Origin: Onchidella celtica
Lineage: Eukaryota; Mollusca; Gastropoda; Systellommatophora; Onchidiidae
Direction of reading: 5' to 3'
Assembly: GCA_963931925.1 (NCBI GenBank)
Contig: OZ007576.1
Location: forward strand, 18,782,811 to 18,846,810
Length of the DNA: 64,000 bases
Shown here: piece after piece, positions 46,405 to 56,945 of the stretch
How the letters are laid out: each line of letters begins with the position of its first letter
Numbering within the stretch: the stretch's first letter is position 1
Made by a program: the position numbers and the translations under genes
Notes under the pieces: generated by a model
Database searches by the model: none
The model's input: the letters and a program-made list of their open reading frames with translations, nothing else
What the model was told of the DNA's origin: nothing

Positions 46405-46975
46405 TTCTAGATACAACAAGATAAGACACTCCATTCTTAGTGCCTCTGAAAAACATCGGGCACACAGTTTGCCCGCTGATCGTTGGTAGGGCCCTTGGCG
46501 CAAGGCATGAAAATAATGCTTGATGAAATGATAAATTAACCCTTTCAATGCCGTCTCATTTAAATGTGAACAACTTCTAGTTTAAGTGATGGTAAATAGC
46601 ATTTTTCTGCAGATCGTTTTTACATTACAACAGATCTAACTATCTCTAATCATATCTTCTGCATGAAAAGGTGGCACTAATAAGACCTGCGCGTTCCAGA
46701 ACTATAAAAAGGACAAAACAAAAAAATCAGTTTTACAGCATCGCCATCAAAGGGTTAATGATGCCGATTTGTTACAGTGCTACATATTGAAATAATGATT
46801 ACAAAATAAGTGATTTCAATCAAGGCCTACAGCAACAGCTGAACAGTGAACAAAATTAAATATTTTTCCCTATAATGGCTTTGTAAAATTCGGAGTTGTC
46901 CGTGATCTGCGCGATTTCGCCTCCAGGTGGCGGTGCGAAACTTGTGCACGCCACAGAATAGAGATACCATCAGAA
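46405..46975. mobile_element. AAGATACTAG-ended MITE, copy 2, interrupted
   Basis: It aligns with copy 1 from AGATTCTAGATACAACAAGATAAGACAC to GCGGTGCGAAACTTGTGCACGCC, then loses the right end. A 215 bp segment at 46540-46754 is absent from copies 1 and 3. Confidence 0.75.
46540..46754. mobile_element. TTAA-flanked MITE nested in copy 2
   Basis: The ends are CCCTTTCAATG and, read backwards, CCCTTTGATGG. TTAA lies on both sides (46536-46539 and 46755-46758). Copy 1 (ATTAATGGTGC) approximates the empty site with a single TTAA. TTAA duplication is typical of piggyBac-type elements, so this is a likely non-autonomous member. Confidence 0.7.
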
Positions 46976-47819
46976 GCGACACAAGGCAGGAATAAGTCAT
47001 CAGCTTTGACTATCCTGCGCCATTTTAGATCAGATCATTGTTCGTATCTAGGCATGCACGCAGCGATGCTTAATGTAACATCAGAGAGTATGTATTTAGA
47101 GAGAGATCTCACTCTCCTCAAATCTCGAAACTAGGTCACGGCGATAACAAGAATTGAAAGAGACTGTCTTCACCAAAGACAGTGTGCGTATCTGTTTCTG
47201 TGGTCTGTTCATATTTTTAGATCAATTGAAACGATTTAAAGCCTTTTGTGAGCTCTGACTCCCCATGGAAATGTAAAAACGGATATTGTTTACCGCCCAT
47301 CAAGTCAAGTGAAGTTGCATTTCATTCAAAATGGCGGTGCGCATACTTCTGGTAGACTTCTTTCGCTTCTGGTAGTTTCCTATTCTGTGGTGCACGCTAA
47401 ACGCGCTAGCTGTCTCATCGTAGTGCATGTATCTAGTCACGGGGGAAAAAAAAAGTGGGTGACAAACACCGAGAGTCATGAACTCGGTGTGGCCGGGATT
47501 CTAGAAGGTGTCAGGAAGTTGAAGGCCGAAACAGCTAATGCAAGAACCCACTCTTCCTCTGACAATGGTCACCTGCCTGGCTCACCATGGGCAGTTTCAT
47601 ACCACTGACATGTTACATATTTGGATTTGGGTTTTTGTTTCAGCTCGGTGACTATCGCAAGTATTTAATTCAATCAACTTCAGAGACTGGCCGAAATAGC
47701 GTCACTGGCCGCATTCGGCCCGCGGACTGTGGGTTTTTCATGACTGACACAGAAAAACACCACGTTCCGTCATTTGTGAATCGGAAGGAAGCAGCCCGGT
47801 GGGAAGCCCTTTTGTGACT

Positions 47820-47960
47820 TAGTAAGCAAGAAAGATAGAAAGACAGAAAGCAAGAAAGATAGAAAGACAGAAAGCAAGAAAGATAGAAAGACAGAAAGCA
47901 AGAAAGAAAGAAAGACAGAAAGCAAGAAAGATACAAAGACAGAAAGCAAGAAAGAAAGAA
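47820..47960 (+). repeat. Purine-rich tandem repeat, about 24 bp unit
   Basis: The unit AAGAAAGATAGAAAGACAGAAAGC repeats about six times, with GATA/GACA variation (unit given as two overlapping parts of 20 or fewer bases: AAGAAAGATAGAAAGACAGA, AGC). Confidence 0.8.
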
Positions 47961-48130
47961 AAGGAACAAGACCAAGAACAGGACAGAAGGCCCTTTGCGG
48001 CCTTGTAAGCAAGAAAGACAGAAGGAAAGAAAAAGATAAAGAACAGGACACAGGAACCCAAATGGGAGCCGTTCTGAGGGCAAAGGAAGCCACAGAGATG
48101 ACAACAACAAAGACAAGCTGAGAAGCAACA

Positions 48131-48823
48131 AGAACAAGTGAGGTGCAAATGCCCGCAGCAGAGAGAACAAGTGAGGTGCAAATGCCCGCAGCAGAGAGAA
48201 CAAGTGAGGTGCAAATGCCCGCAGCAGAGAGAACAAGTGAGGTGCAAATGCCCGCAGCAGAGAGAACAAGTGAGGTGCAAATGCCCGCAGCAGAGAGAAC
48301 AAGTGAGGTGCAAATGCCCGCAGCAGAGAGAACAAGTGAGGTGCAAATGCCCGCAGCAGAGAGAACAAGTGAGGTGCAAATGCCCGCAGCAGAGAGAACA
48401 AGTGAGGTGCAAATGCCCGCAGCAGAGAGAACAAGTGAGGTGCAAATGCCCGCAGCAGAGAGAACAAGTGAGGTGCAAATGCCCGCAGCAGAGAGAACAA
48501 GTGAGGTGCAAATGCCCGCAGCAGAGAGAACAAGTGAGGTGCAAATGCCCGCAGCAGAGAGAACAAGTGAGGTGCAAATGCCCGCAGCAGAGAGAACAAG
48601 TGAGGTGCAAATGCCCGCAGCAGAGAGAACAAGTGAGGTGCAAATGCCCGCAGCAGAGAGAACAAGTGAGGTGCAAATGCCCGCAGCAGAGAGAACAAGT
48701 GAGGTGCAAATGCCCGCAGCAGAGAGAACAAGTGAGGTGCAAATGCCCGCAGCAGAGAGAACAAGTGAGGTGCAAATGCCCGCAGCAGAGAGAACAAGTG
48801 AGGTGCAAATGCCCGCAGCAGAG
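48131..48823 (+). repeat. Minisatellite, 21 units of 33 bp, derived from a SINE tail
   Basis: The unit AGAACAAGTGAGGTGCAAATGCCCGCAGCAGAG repeats 21 times with essentially no variation (given as one unit; the bases AGAACAAGTGAGGTGCAAAT open it). The unit matches the type B SINE tail (ACAAGTGAGGTGTAAATGCC...GCAGCGA). Sequence after the array, CTAAAAGAAAGACCTAACCAC, matches the SINE end CTAAAATAAAGACCTGAACAC. Because 33 is a multiple of three, long ORFs appear in several frames on both strands; they are artefacts. Confidence 0.92.
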
Positions 48824-49078
48824 ACCCCCCCCCCCGCCCCCCCTAAAAGAAAGACCTAACCACACTCACTTGTGAATCGTTATTGAATGTCGTGTGTATG
48901 TTTGTTTTGAAAGTTGTTGACAGGGGACACTGGTATTTTATATAGTAATAACATACATTATGAAATGTGAACACAAGCCGGTCCCCTAGCAACAATCTTG
49001 TTTGAAAAAGAGTTGTCTGTATTTTCCAAAGTCTGCTGTAATTTCGCTATTCCCAGAATTTCTTTCTTTTTTTTTTCC

Positions 49079-49285
49079 TTAAAGTCCGCTCACGGCGTCC
49101 CCAAGCGTCAATTTTAGTTCACGCATGACTGACTTGCTGGGTGCACCGGGAACAAAGATTATAGAATTAACTTCTACCTTCTTTGACAGGGAAGCAGTGG
49201 TCACCGCGGTAATTCGCTTCGTCCCAGTCAAGACTCGTGTCAGCATCATTTCACTGAGTTTAAATAACTCCCCATTATCTGACAT
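49079..49285 (-). CDS. Possible small exon or ORF, unrecognised
   Basis: A 68-codon ORF begins ATG TCA GAT AAT and has a protein-like composition (MSDNGELFKLSEMMLTRVL). A possible donor AAG|GTAGAA lies 36 codons in. An A-rich stretch follows the stop. There is no recognised domain. It could be a first exon or chance. Confidence 0.2.
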   Translation of the reverse strand: MSDNGELFKLSEMMLTRVLTGTKRITAVTTASLSKKVEVNSIIFVPGAPSKSVMRELKLTLGDAVSGL

Positions 49286-49765
49286 TTTCTTACCTCAATG
49301 TTAGACTTGATGAAAATTCGCAAAATGAAAGACCTCACCTTTACATGCATGCAAATTTGAACATTGTAGCTGTCATAGGAACAAAACTAGAGGACAATTT
49401 CCTGCTGGATTTGGTGTAAAAGGCGGACAATTTTCAGATTTTGAGCTTGTAGTTAGGTGTTGTGTTTGAGGATGATTTTTACGTGTGATTAAGGATGAAA
49501 TACATTATCATTATAATTACTTTTGCAGTTTTACAGGCACGGCAAATGCAGTTAACTTTACAATTTGCCATTGTTTGTTCTGTTTTAAAATGTAACACAA
49601 TAAACCCCCCCCCCCCCCCGAGACACAGAATACCGCGCCAAATCATTCCATCTCCCATTATGTCCACAAATGGCGCGAATGAGGGAGGGATAAAATGAGA
49701 GCAGAAATCAATGTACATCAAATCACAAGAAAAACCTATTCAGTTTTTACAAAGACGGGAGTAAA

Positions 49766-50030
49766 GTTGTTATGTTAACTGTTGTTTTCCGTTGTTGTTT
49801 TTTTCCGTGGTGTTTTCCGTGGTACGAATTGGTGCATTGTTGACGTTGGTGATACGCGAGCGAGACGACATACGGAATACCCTGTGTCTCGGATAAACCC
49901 CAGTTGTTATGTTAACTGTTGTTGTTTTTCCGTGGTGTTTTCCGTGGTACGAACTGTTGCATTGTTGACATGGATGATACGCGAGCAAATCGACGTACGG
50001 AATACCCTGTGTCTCGGATAAACCCCAGGT
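49766..50030 (+). repeat. Tandem duplication, two units of about 137 bp
   Basis: Both units start GTTGTTATGTTAACTGTTG, contain CCGTGGTGTTTTCCGTGGTACGAA, and end ACCCTGTGTCTCGGATAAACCCC (shown as separate pieces). Confidence 0.85.
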
Positions 50031-50404
50031 GATTTCCTTGGAACCCGGAGATAGATTGCACTTCACGTGGAAATCGCGTACCGTAGTCTAAAAGAAAAAA
50101 AAAGGGAATGTAATAAATTCATTAACAAAAGCGGAAAAAACGCGCTAGAGTGGTGTGTTTTTTTTTCTCTCAAATTCAAAGGAAGTGGCATGTGTATATA
50201 CTAATGAAAACCTCTCCCCAAAATCCCCTCCATAATAGTCCAATAACTTGAAAACAATGAAACCACTACTTAACATAAGTTTCTCTTTAGTAAAAACTGA
50301 ATAGATTTTCCTGGTGATTTAATGTACATTGAGTTCCGCTTTCATTTTTACCCTTCTTCCTTTCTTTGTCTTCTTCCTTTCTTTCTCTGCTCCTTCCGTC
50401 TTGA

Positions 50405-50870
50405 TTCAGAAGTTTAAGGGTGGGAGTAGATTAAGTTTGGTTTATGTGTGTGAATGGAATTGTGTTTAATTCTTTATATTAGGAGGTTTCGCTGCCCTTG
50501 GTATTTACACCTACATCTCACTTTTCTTGTTTTCATTTTTTTTGTTGTGGTAAGGATTAGTTTTTTGTGGAATTTTGCCCTGGCAGCGGCCTTGTACGGC
50601 CTGGTCTTCACACTTTCCAACTGCCAAGGTATCTTTAACGTGCGCAACGTGCACATGGGCCCTCAGAATTTTTCGTCCTGATCCGAGAAGACGATGTGCT
50701 CGATCCTTCCTACCATAAGACCAGGGACAGACTTTTTTTTTCCCAAAAAGTTTGTGAATGGGAGCATGATGAATTGATCTTAAACATGTCAATCCTGTTT
50801 CTTATTTAGTTCAGAACCTTAGAGCACATCATTTGTCTGTGTGTGTGGATTTGCGCGCTATGCAAGCTTC
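50405..50870 (-). repeat. Dispersed repeat interrupted by a SINE
   Basis: This is the reverse of the repeat at 34950-35110, split by the SINE at 50458-50752. Shared blocks include GGGAGTAGATTAAGT, GGGAGCATGATGAATTGATC and CCTTAGAGCACATCATT. Confidence 0.7.
50458..50752 (-). mobile_element. SINE type B, 5' truncated, with target duplication
   Basis: It is flanked by TGTGAATGG on both sides (50449-50457 and 50753-50761). It interrupts an older repeat related to 34955-35100, which gives an approximate empty-site sequence. The tRNA head is missing. Confidence 0.83.
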
Positions 50871-50879
50871 TTATTACAA

Positions 50880-51560
50880 ACTAGCTGAGTTCCCGGCCCT
50901 GCCCGGGATAAATCGATTTATTAGTTTCAGTTCTGGGTGATTATTATGGGCCTGCTTCGTTTTGCCTGTTCCTTTAGCTTTATTTTATTTGTGTTTGTTT
51001 GTTTGTTTTTAGATACGTTTTACTGCTCTCCCTTTGCGTGTTGACGTCCTGCGCGTCCCGCCAGGAAGTGATAACGTCATGTGTTAATGGAAAAGAAATA
51101 TTATAATATTTTCCTAGGCATATTGAAAACACAAACCTGTACTTTTGGCCCTGCGGCGTCAATCTCCCAACTGCAGACCCTTTCTTGTTCCTAGTTTAGG
51201 CACATTGAGAACACACAAAGTTGCATACTTGATAGACTAATCCTCAATCTCATCATTCAAACCAGTCCTAACCGGAAGTTGTTTTGTGAGTGTGATACAG
51301 TCTATACCGGAACCAATCTCAATTACGTGCATTTGCTGAAAAAATAGACCGAACGCCAATGTGTCGCAACCTAGAAACTAATACAAACGTTCTGTGAGTT
51401 ATTAATTATTTTTTTATTTTCTGTGCCGGGGACACGACCACGGTCTATACCAAGCGCTGTATAAAATCTGAGGGCCACCGAATCAGCATTAACGGAGGAG
51501 TAGCGAAAGGCGCGCTGCAATTGTCGTAAGGTTTCACTTTTATTAGTATAGATAATGATT
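50880..51560. mobile_element. Possible transposon bounded by ACTAGCTG and TATTAGTATAGAT
   Basis: ACTAGCTGAGTTCCCGGCCCTG at the left and CTTTTATTAGTATAGATAATG at the right resemble the ends of widespread invertebrate repeats. No target duplication or ORF is visible, so this is tentative. Confidence 0.3.
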
Positions 51561-52069
51561 GCCATTTCATGTTTCAAGGATGATCGTGCACCCTTTTAGT
51601 TGATCTTAGGATAACTTAGATTGGCTCAGAGATTTTATCATTATTTATATGTTGTTGTTTTTTTTCATCAAACAGTCGTTTTGTCACTAATAACTTTTAT
51701 ACTCGTTTACAAAACGTTTTCCAGATCTATACACAATAACTTTTTCTTATAATTTTACCAGTGTGTTAAAGTTATATGGATGTTGTTGTTTTTTTCTGTG
51801 TTAAACTTAACAGCTTTGAATACGAATCGTTAATAAAGAAAGCATACCCAAATAGACCGTGAATGGCGCATAGATCCCGTATCCTAGTCGACGCGTCATT
51901 ACACCCAACTCAATGGTTTCGTCTTTCATAACACAATTGGTGTATCGGTGATTTTGGTGGATTTGCGTTATGACTACTTTTTCGCTGGTCGTGGTGAGAT
52001 CCATATTCTCACAAAACGGCGTATCGACATATTACATTTTTATTTATTTTTGTTTTTTTTTGAAGTTAT

Positions 52070-52315
52070 AAGGAGAAAAGTTTTTGCCACGCCCAACAAT
52101 AATAACAAACGTGACCAAATCTTGGAAACTAAGCCCTCCTGTAAAATGAAAAGGAGAAAGTTTTTGCCACGCCCAGCAATAATAACAGAACGTGACCAAA
52201 ATCTTGGAAAGTACGCCAACCTGTGAAATGAGAAGGATAAAGTTTTTGCCACGCCCAACAATAATAACAAACGTGACAAAAATCTTTGAAACTACGCCAA
52301 CCTGTAAAATGAAAA
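52070..52315 (+). repeat. Tandem triplication, about 81 bp unit
   Basis: Three units each contain AAGTTTTTGCCACGCCC, AATAATAACA, CGTGACCAAA, and CCTGTAAAATGA. They start near 52076, 52156 and 52238. Confidence 0.85.
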
Positions 52316-52689
52316 AAAAATTGTTGGTACCCAGTGCGTCAGGTGGGGCCTCGGTTTGTAACATTGTGCATTATTTGATTACTGATGATTATTAGTTCTT
52401 TTGCAACTTTTCCTGTGGAAATTTCCGAATCGCAGGTAAAAACTTATGTAATTCTAGGGCGGGGTGGATATGAACAATCGTTATTTTTAGCAGTTCAACT
52501 CATGTACCGGGCATGTTTTGGTAAGGAAGGTATGTCACTATTAATATCTCTTCTTGTTCTTTTGTTCCCCTCCTTTTAATATTTGAGAAGATCAGTTTTG
52601 GGGCCAGGTGGGTTGGGGGTGGAGGGGGGGGGAGTGGAAGGAGAAGGGGGATGGAAATTTGAAGATCCGAAACCTGAACTTCCTGAGTC

Positions 52690-52957
52690 GGGACGCGTGA
52701 TATTTTTTTCCGTACGAGCTTTAGCAAATCCAGGAGCGGGGCAGCAACACACCCCCAAACACAGGACAGCTCCAACACATCCCAGGAATTTTCGGTGACG
52801 TTCAGAGACATTATCAGGCACAGTCCAGAGACTGCAGCACCCATGGCAGTGTTCATAGGACTAGAAATCCCTTAGCCTATGTCCTGTGTTTGGGGGTCTG
52901 TTGCTGCTCCGCTCCGGAATTTTGCTAAAGCTCGTACGGAAAAAACTCACGCGCCAG
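52690..52957. repeat. Inverted repeat, arms about 78 bp, spacer 112 bp
   Basis: The left arm 52690-52768 and the right arm 52881-52957 match. They share TTTTTTCCGTACGAGC, TTTAGCAAA, GGAGCGG, GCAGCAACA and CCCCCAAACACAGGAC. Confidence 0.78.
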
Positions 52958-53316
52958 GGATAGAGATTCCTACAAAGATAACACTCAACTAACAGCCAAG
53001 AGAGTACCCGGCTGTCTCGAACTAACTACTAGTCTGTCAGCCAATCAAGAAGCTCATCCTTTGATATTCTGTAATCAACTCAATTTAGCTCGTCCCTACC
53101 ATCACAAGAATATTCGAGAAAGGGGGGGGGGGGCGATGACATAAAATTTAGAGCCTAAGGGGCCGAGAATCAGTGGCTTAGCTCATTCGAGCTTGCCATG
53201 TTGGCCACACACCCTCCCCCCCCCCCCTTCCCTCCCTGTGCATGGCGGTTGAGCACTTGCAAAGATTAGCTGTAATCCAGAACGAAGAATAGAAACGCAT
53301 GGGAGAACGAACTGAT

Positions 53317-53606
53317 TGTGTTATACGTACGTACGGTCCCCAAGCGTTTTGTGCTAGGGGCGCGTACGTATGGTACCTATCCCTAAACCCCTCCTTATCC
53401 TCAACCCTAAATCTTACCGATTCCCTAACCCTGCCTCCTACCCTTTTAACCAAAAAAAAAAACAGGAGGAAAACAACAACAAAAATATGATAGAATAATT
53501 AATTAAGGCTGTTTTTAGGAGCATTTCGGGAGGAGCTCTCTAGTTCTGGAGTCACAAAAGGCTTTACGATGCGTGCCCCGAAAAAGGGGGGATGTACGTA
53601 CACATT
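53317..53606 (-). mobile_element. GTACGTACG-ended MITE, copy 5
   Basis: It starts GTGTTATACGTACGTACGGTCCCC. The interior is reversed relative to copies 2-4 (AACCCTAAATCTTACC, then AATTAATTAAGGCTG, then GAGCTCTCTAGTTCTGGAG). It ends near GGGATGTACGTACAC. Confidence 0.78.
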
Positions 53607-53884
53607 CTAAAGGGAAACAGAGAAATTCTAGTTGGGCACAGTGAACACAATTCAGTATTTCCCTATTTGGCTTTTATCGGAAAACCGTACCTACGGAAGC
53701 ATTGACTTCCTTTCGAAAAGTTTAAAAATGTAAAGATTTCCTCAGAAAAGCAGACATTGTAAACAAAAATTTTCTCCAAACGTCGCCCGTCCTACATTTT
53801 GAAGGAAACAAGTTATGAATACTATTGGAAAGCACGATTTTTGTAGTCGTGACGTTCGACAGGAATGTGGCGTTTTCGTCGGAT

Positions 53885-54197
53885 TTACTTGGGGTCCCCA
53901 AGTTTTCTTGTTTTTTGGTGTTTTTTTGCGCTAGGGGTATGTATTACAAAGCCTTTTGTGACACCATCCAGAGCTAAAGAGCTCCTCCCGAATTACTCCT
54001 AACAACAGCTTTAATTTATTATTCTTTCAGGTTTTCTTTTTGCTTTCCTCCTGGTATTTGGTTGAAAGGGTAGGAGACAGGGTTATGGATTCGATAAGAT
54101 TTAGGGCGGAGGATAAGGACGGGGGTTAGCGGTACGTACGTATACGTACGCGTCCTTAGCCAAAAAAGGTGTGGGGACCGTACGCACAAGTAACAAC
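53885..54197 (+). mobile_element. GTACGTACG-ended MITE, copy 6
   Basis: The left end is diverged (TTACTTGGGGTCCCCAAG) and the right end GTACGCACAAGTAACAAC is intact. It lies in inverted orientation only about 280 bp from copy 5. Confidence 0.75.
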
Positions 54198-54506
54198 TTT
54201 GCATCACCGATTTATTATTATAGAGTATAATGACAATACTGTTCGTTTTCTGTTCAGTTTTAAATCTCAGACCCATTTGCCCTACATTTCCGAGAATGCC
54301 AGGTAAGTATTGATTTTTGTCCGACTGCGTTGAGAAAATATTCCACTTTCAGCGCAGAGGTGACGAGGTGAAAGACTCTGCTAGTTCAGGATCCAAACAA
54401 AGTAACATATTAAAGTAAACAGATGGAATATCACTGTGACGTCAGAGATGCACGATTTCGCTTTGGTGAAATTGGATAGCTGATGAAACACAGCTACACT
54501 GCTCTT

Positions 54507-54709
54507 GTCCATAGCATCCGATCCGATCCGCTATTTTTTGTTTTTTACCGAAAATGACGTATGAAAGAGTAAAACACTCTTTGCCTCCACAGCGGTGAGG
54601 AGTGCAGCGGAACGGATGCTGTTGACAAGTATACAGAGCCAAAGAGTGTTTTACTTTTTCATAGGCCATTTTCCGTAAAAAATAGCGGAGCGGAGCGGAT
54701 GCTGTGGAC
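54507..54709. repeat. Large palindrome, possible foldback element
   Basis: The left arm starts GTCCATAGCATCCG and the right arm, read backwards, starts GTCCACAGCATCCG. The arms continue through CGCTATTTTTT, the ACCGAAAATG/ACGGAAAATG region and AAAACACTCTTTG. Arms are about 75 bp with a loop of about 50 bp. There is no coding potential. Confidence 0.75.
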
Positions 54710-55011
54710 AAAACCTGTGCAGCTGTACGTTGTAATTAATCTACAACATCAAATAATTCCAATAAAAAGATGATGATCTGCGGATTGTTGTAAAAAAAAA
54801 AAAAAAAAAGTAATAATAATAAAAATTCAATTGTGATGTGTGAATTCGGACAATAACTACGTTATGTTTTTGCGATTGGTTGTGTTCGGATCGGACGGGG
54901 TCGAAAAGGCAAGACAAACAAAAAACGAACATGAACGCGATTTGTAGCACCATCTAAGTAACAGAGGAGAAGAAATTACAAAAATACCTGATGAAAATAA
55001 TTATAGCCATG

Positions 55012-55188
55012 CAGTGGCGGATCTGCCATGAAGCTAATGAAGCTCAAGCTTCAGCGTCCCTAATCCTTAATAAGGAACATTTTTTTTTAGCGAGTGAATT
55101 TTGTACATTGCCCTGTTGTTGCTAGTTGCGAAGGCGGGCCCCATGACAGTTCAAACTTCAGGGGCCCCCAAATGTACGTCCGCTACTG
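55012..55188. mobile_element. Short hAT-like MITE, 177 bp
   Basis: The ends are CAGTGGCGGA and, read backwards, CAGTAGCGGA. The flanking 8-mers are TAGCCATG and GAACCATG, six of eight identical. The internal part (gagtgaatt...ccctgttgttgct...acagttcaa) recurs at about 44456-44554, which ends GTCCGCCACTG, so it is a family. Confidence 0.6.
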
Positions 55189-55269
55189 GAACCATGCCAT
55201 TTTTAACCATTCTGTTTACAATTCTTCTCGACTAACACTGTTCTTTTTCCTCTTCTTTCGTTCACCAAT

Positions 55270-55521
55270 CTAAATCTGCAGATTTGTTCTTTTAAGAAAA
55301 TCTACGGTTTTCTGCAGTTCTGGCAGAGCACCATAGAGTTCGATATTCAGGTCGGTGGGTTGGGGCCAATACGTTTCCCGCAGTGCTGAGAAGAGTGTGC
55401 AGTTCTGCAATACATGCTCCGTGTTTTGAGGAGACTGGCTGCACTCACATATGGCAGAGGTTCCTATTTTAAACTTGGTGAACATAATATGGTGGAGCCT
55501 ATTGTGGCCAGTTCTTAACAC
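55270..55521 (-). CDS. Non-LTR retrotransposon (jockey-like) C-terminal fragment
   Basis: The ORF of 83 codons reads LRTGHNRLHHIMF, then KIGTSAICECSQSPQNTEHVL, then CTLFSALRETYWP. This is the Cys/His-containing C-terminus found after the reverse transcriptase in many jockey-type LINEs (LRTGH..L...M, C.C....Q...H.L..C). No reverse transcriptase is present nearby, so it is a 5'-truncated copy. The first codon is not ATG. A purine-rich stretch with AAAGAAGAGGAAAAAGAAC follows the stop. Confidence 0.7.
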   Translation of the reverse strand: MLRTGHNRLHHIMFTKFKIGTSAICECSQSPQNTEHVLQNCTLFSALRETYWPQPTDLNIELYGALPELQKTVDFLKRTNLQI

Positions 55522-55611
55522 TGAAATCAGACTTGAGAATGAAGTAAACCTCCAGAGTCATGGGATCAGTATCAGCATAATGACAGGTTTATTATTCCTT
55601 ATTATTGTTGA

Positions 55612-55996
55612 TAGCTCTTTATTGTAGGAGGTTCCGCTGCCCGTGGCACTTACATCTCACTTGTCTTATTTCTATTTTTCTTGTTCTTGTTTCTGTGTGT
55701 TTTTGTGTTAGGGATAAGTTTTTTTTCAGAATTTTGCGCTGACAGCGGCCTGTTCGGCCCGCTCTTCTCGACTTTCAACTGCCAAAGGTATCTTGAACGT
55801 GCTCAACGTGTACACGGACCCCTCCGAGTTTTTTGTCCTTATCAGAGTAGACTAGGTGCTCGATCATACCTACCACAGGATCAGGGACAGGAATTTTTTC
55901 CCAAAAAAATTCCAACATGCCTGCACCGACCGGGGATCGAACCCGATACCTTCGGCATGAGAGGCGAACACCTGACCTCTATACCAACGCGTCCTC
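55612..55996 (-). mobile_element. tRNA-derived SINE, type B tail
   Basis: The head has box B GGGTTCGATCCCCGG. The tail reads CAAGTGAGATGTAAGTGCCACGGGCAGCGG (shown in pieces of one tail). Full length. Confidence 0.84.
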
Positions 55997-56349
55997 ATGA
56001 CATTCTATGCATGATATTCGGTGTTTTATGTGACAAAAAGAAATAGATTTTTCTTTCTGTGTGTTGTTATCAGTGCTGTTGTCAGTCCTTTTGGGACCTA
56101 GAGCTCGGATGGTTTACTTTATGTTCATTAGTTTAAAATATATTTTATAGTTTCCTTATTTGTTGTTTTCAATGCAGGGCTTTGCAAATTTTATTGTTAT
56201 TGTTTCCAACGTAGTACAAATTTAAAAAAATAAGAGAGAGAGAGAGTTTACCCTCACAGTTCCATTTCTCTCTGTCTCTCTAAACAAAAAACACAAAACA
56301 AAAAGTGCAATTGTACCTTTGCAAAGGTGATTTTCTGCGAGTGTGTCTT

Positions 56350-56945
56350 TAGGTGTGTGTGTGTGTGTATGAGTGAGAGAGAGAAAGGGGGAGAGAAAGG
56401 GACAGAGAGAGACAGACAGACAGACCGGGAGATAGATAGAGACAGCGAGAGAGAGAGAGAGAGAGAGAAAGATACTGACAGACAGAGACAGGTAGAGAGA
56501 GAGAAAGGAGAGAGAGAGAGAGAAAGGAGAGAGAGATAGATGCAGAGGGAGGGGGGGGGGACACAGTGCTTTCCGTCTCCCTCAAATTATTTTTCAGGCG
56601 ATGAAGATGAAGATGGTGGAGGTGGTGAAGATGCAGAAGATGAAGAAGATGATGAAAATGAAGATGATGCGGAATGTGATGAAAATGACAAAGATACAGA
56701 AGATGATGAAGAAAATAAAGATGACGAAAGATGATGAAGATGAAGCAGATGATGGAGACGAATAAGATGGAGAAGATGATGAAGATGAAGCAGATGATGG
56801 AGACGAATAAGATGGAGAAGATGATGAAGATGAAAACGATGATGAAGATGGAGAGGGTGATGATGATGATGACGTAAATAGGGACGATGACGAAGATGAC
56901 CAAGATGAAGAAGATGATGATGATAAAGCAAATGAAGAAGATGAA
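56350..56945 (+). repeat. GA-rich then GAAGAT-rich microsatellites
   Basis: GA tracts (56370-56540) are followed by acidic-codon-like GATGAAGAT repeats (56597-56945). A duplicated segment containing GATGGAGACGAATAAGATGG is inside. The stops in it argue against a real acidic protein. Confidence 0.85.

Larger units (their letters stand above)
42792..47819. other. Intergenic, repeats only
   Basis: Named MITEs and CT repeats. A possible acceptor (TTTTTGTTTCAG) precedes an open stretch at 47642-47815, without a donor. Part of 47330-47450 resembles the right end of the AAGATACTAG MITE. Confidence 0.3.

Noticed and set aside
47642..47815. Possible exon after TTTTTGTTTCAG
   Set aside because: Open to a stop but with no donor, no recognised domain, and flanked by repeats; insufficient support.
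48131..48823. CRISPR array
   Set aside because: Units are contiguous with no unique spacers, and the DNA is from an animal.
47670..48875. Long overlapping ORFs (up to 375 codons) on both strands
   Set aside because: They are produced by a 33 bp repeat, a multiple of three without stops in several frames. Overlapping frames on both strands and uniform repeats show an artefact.
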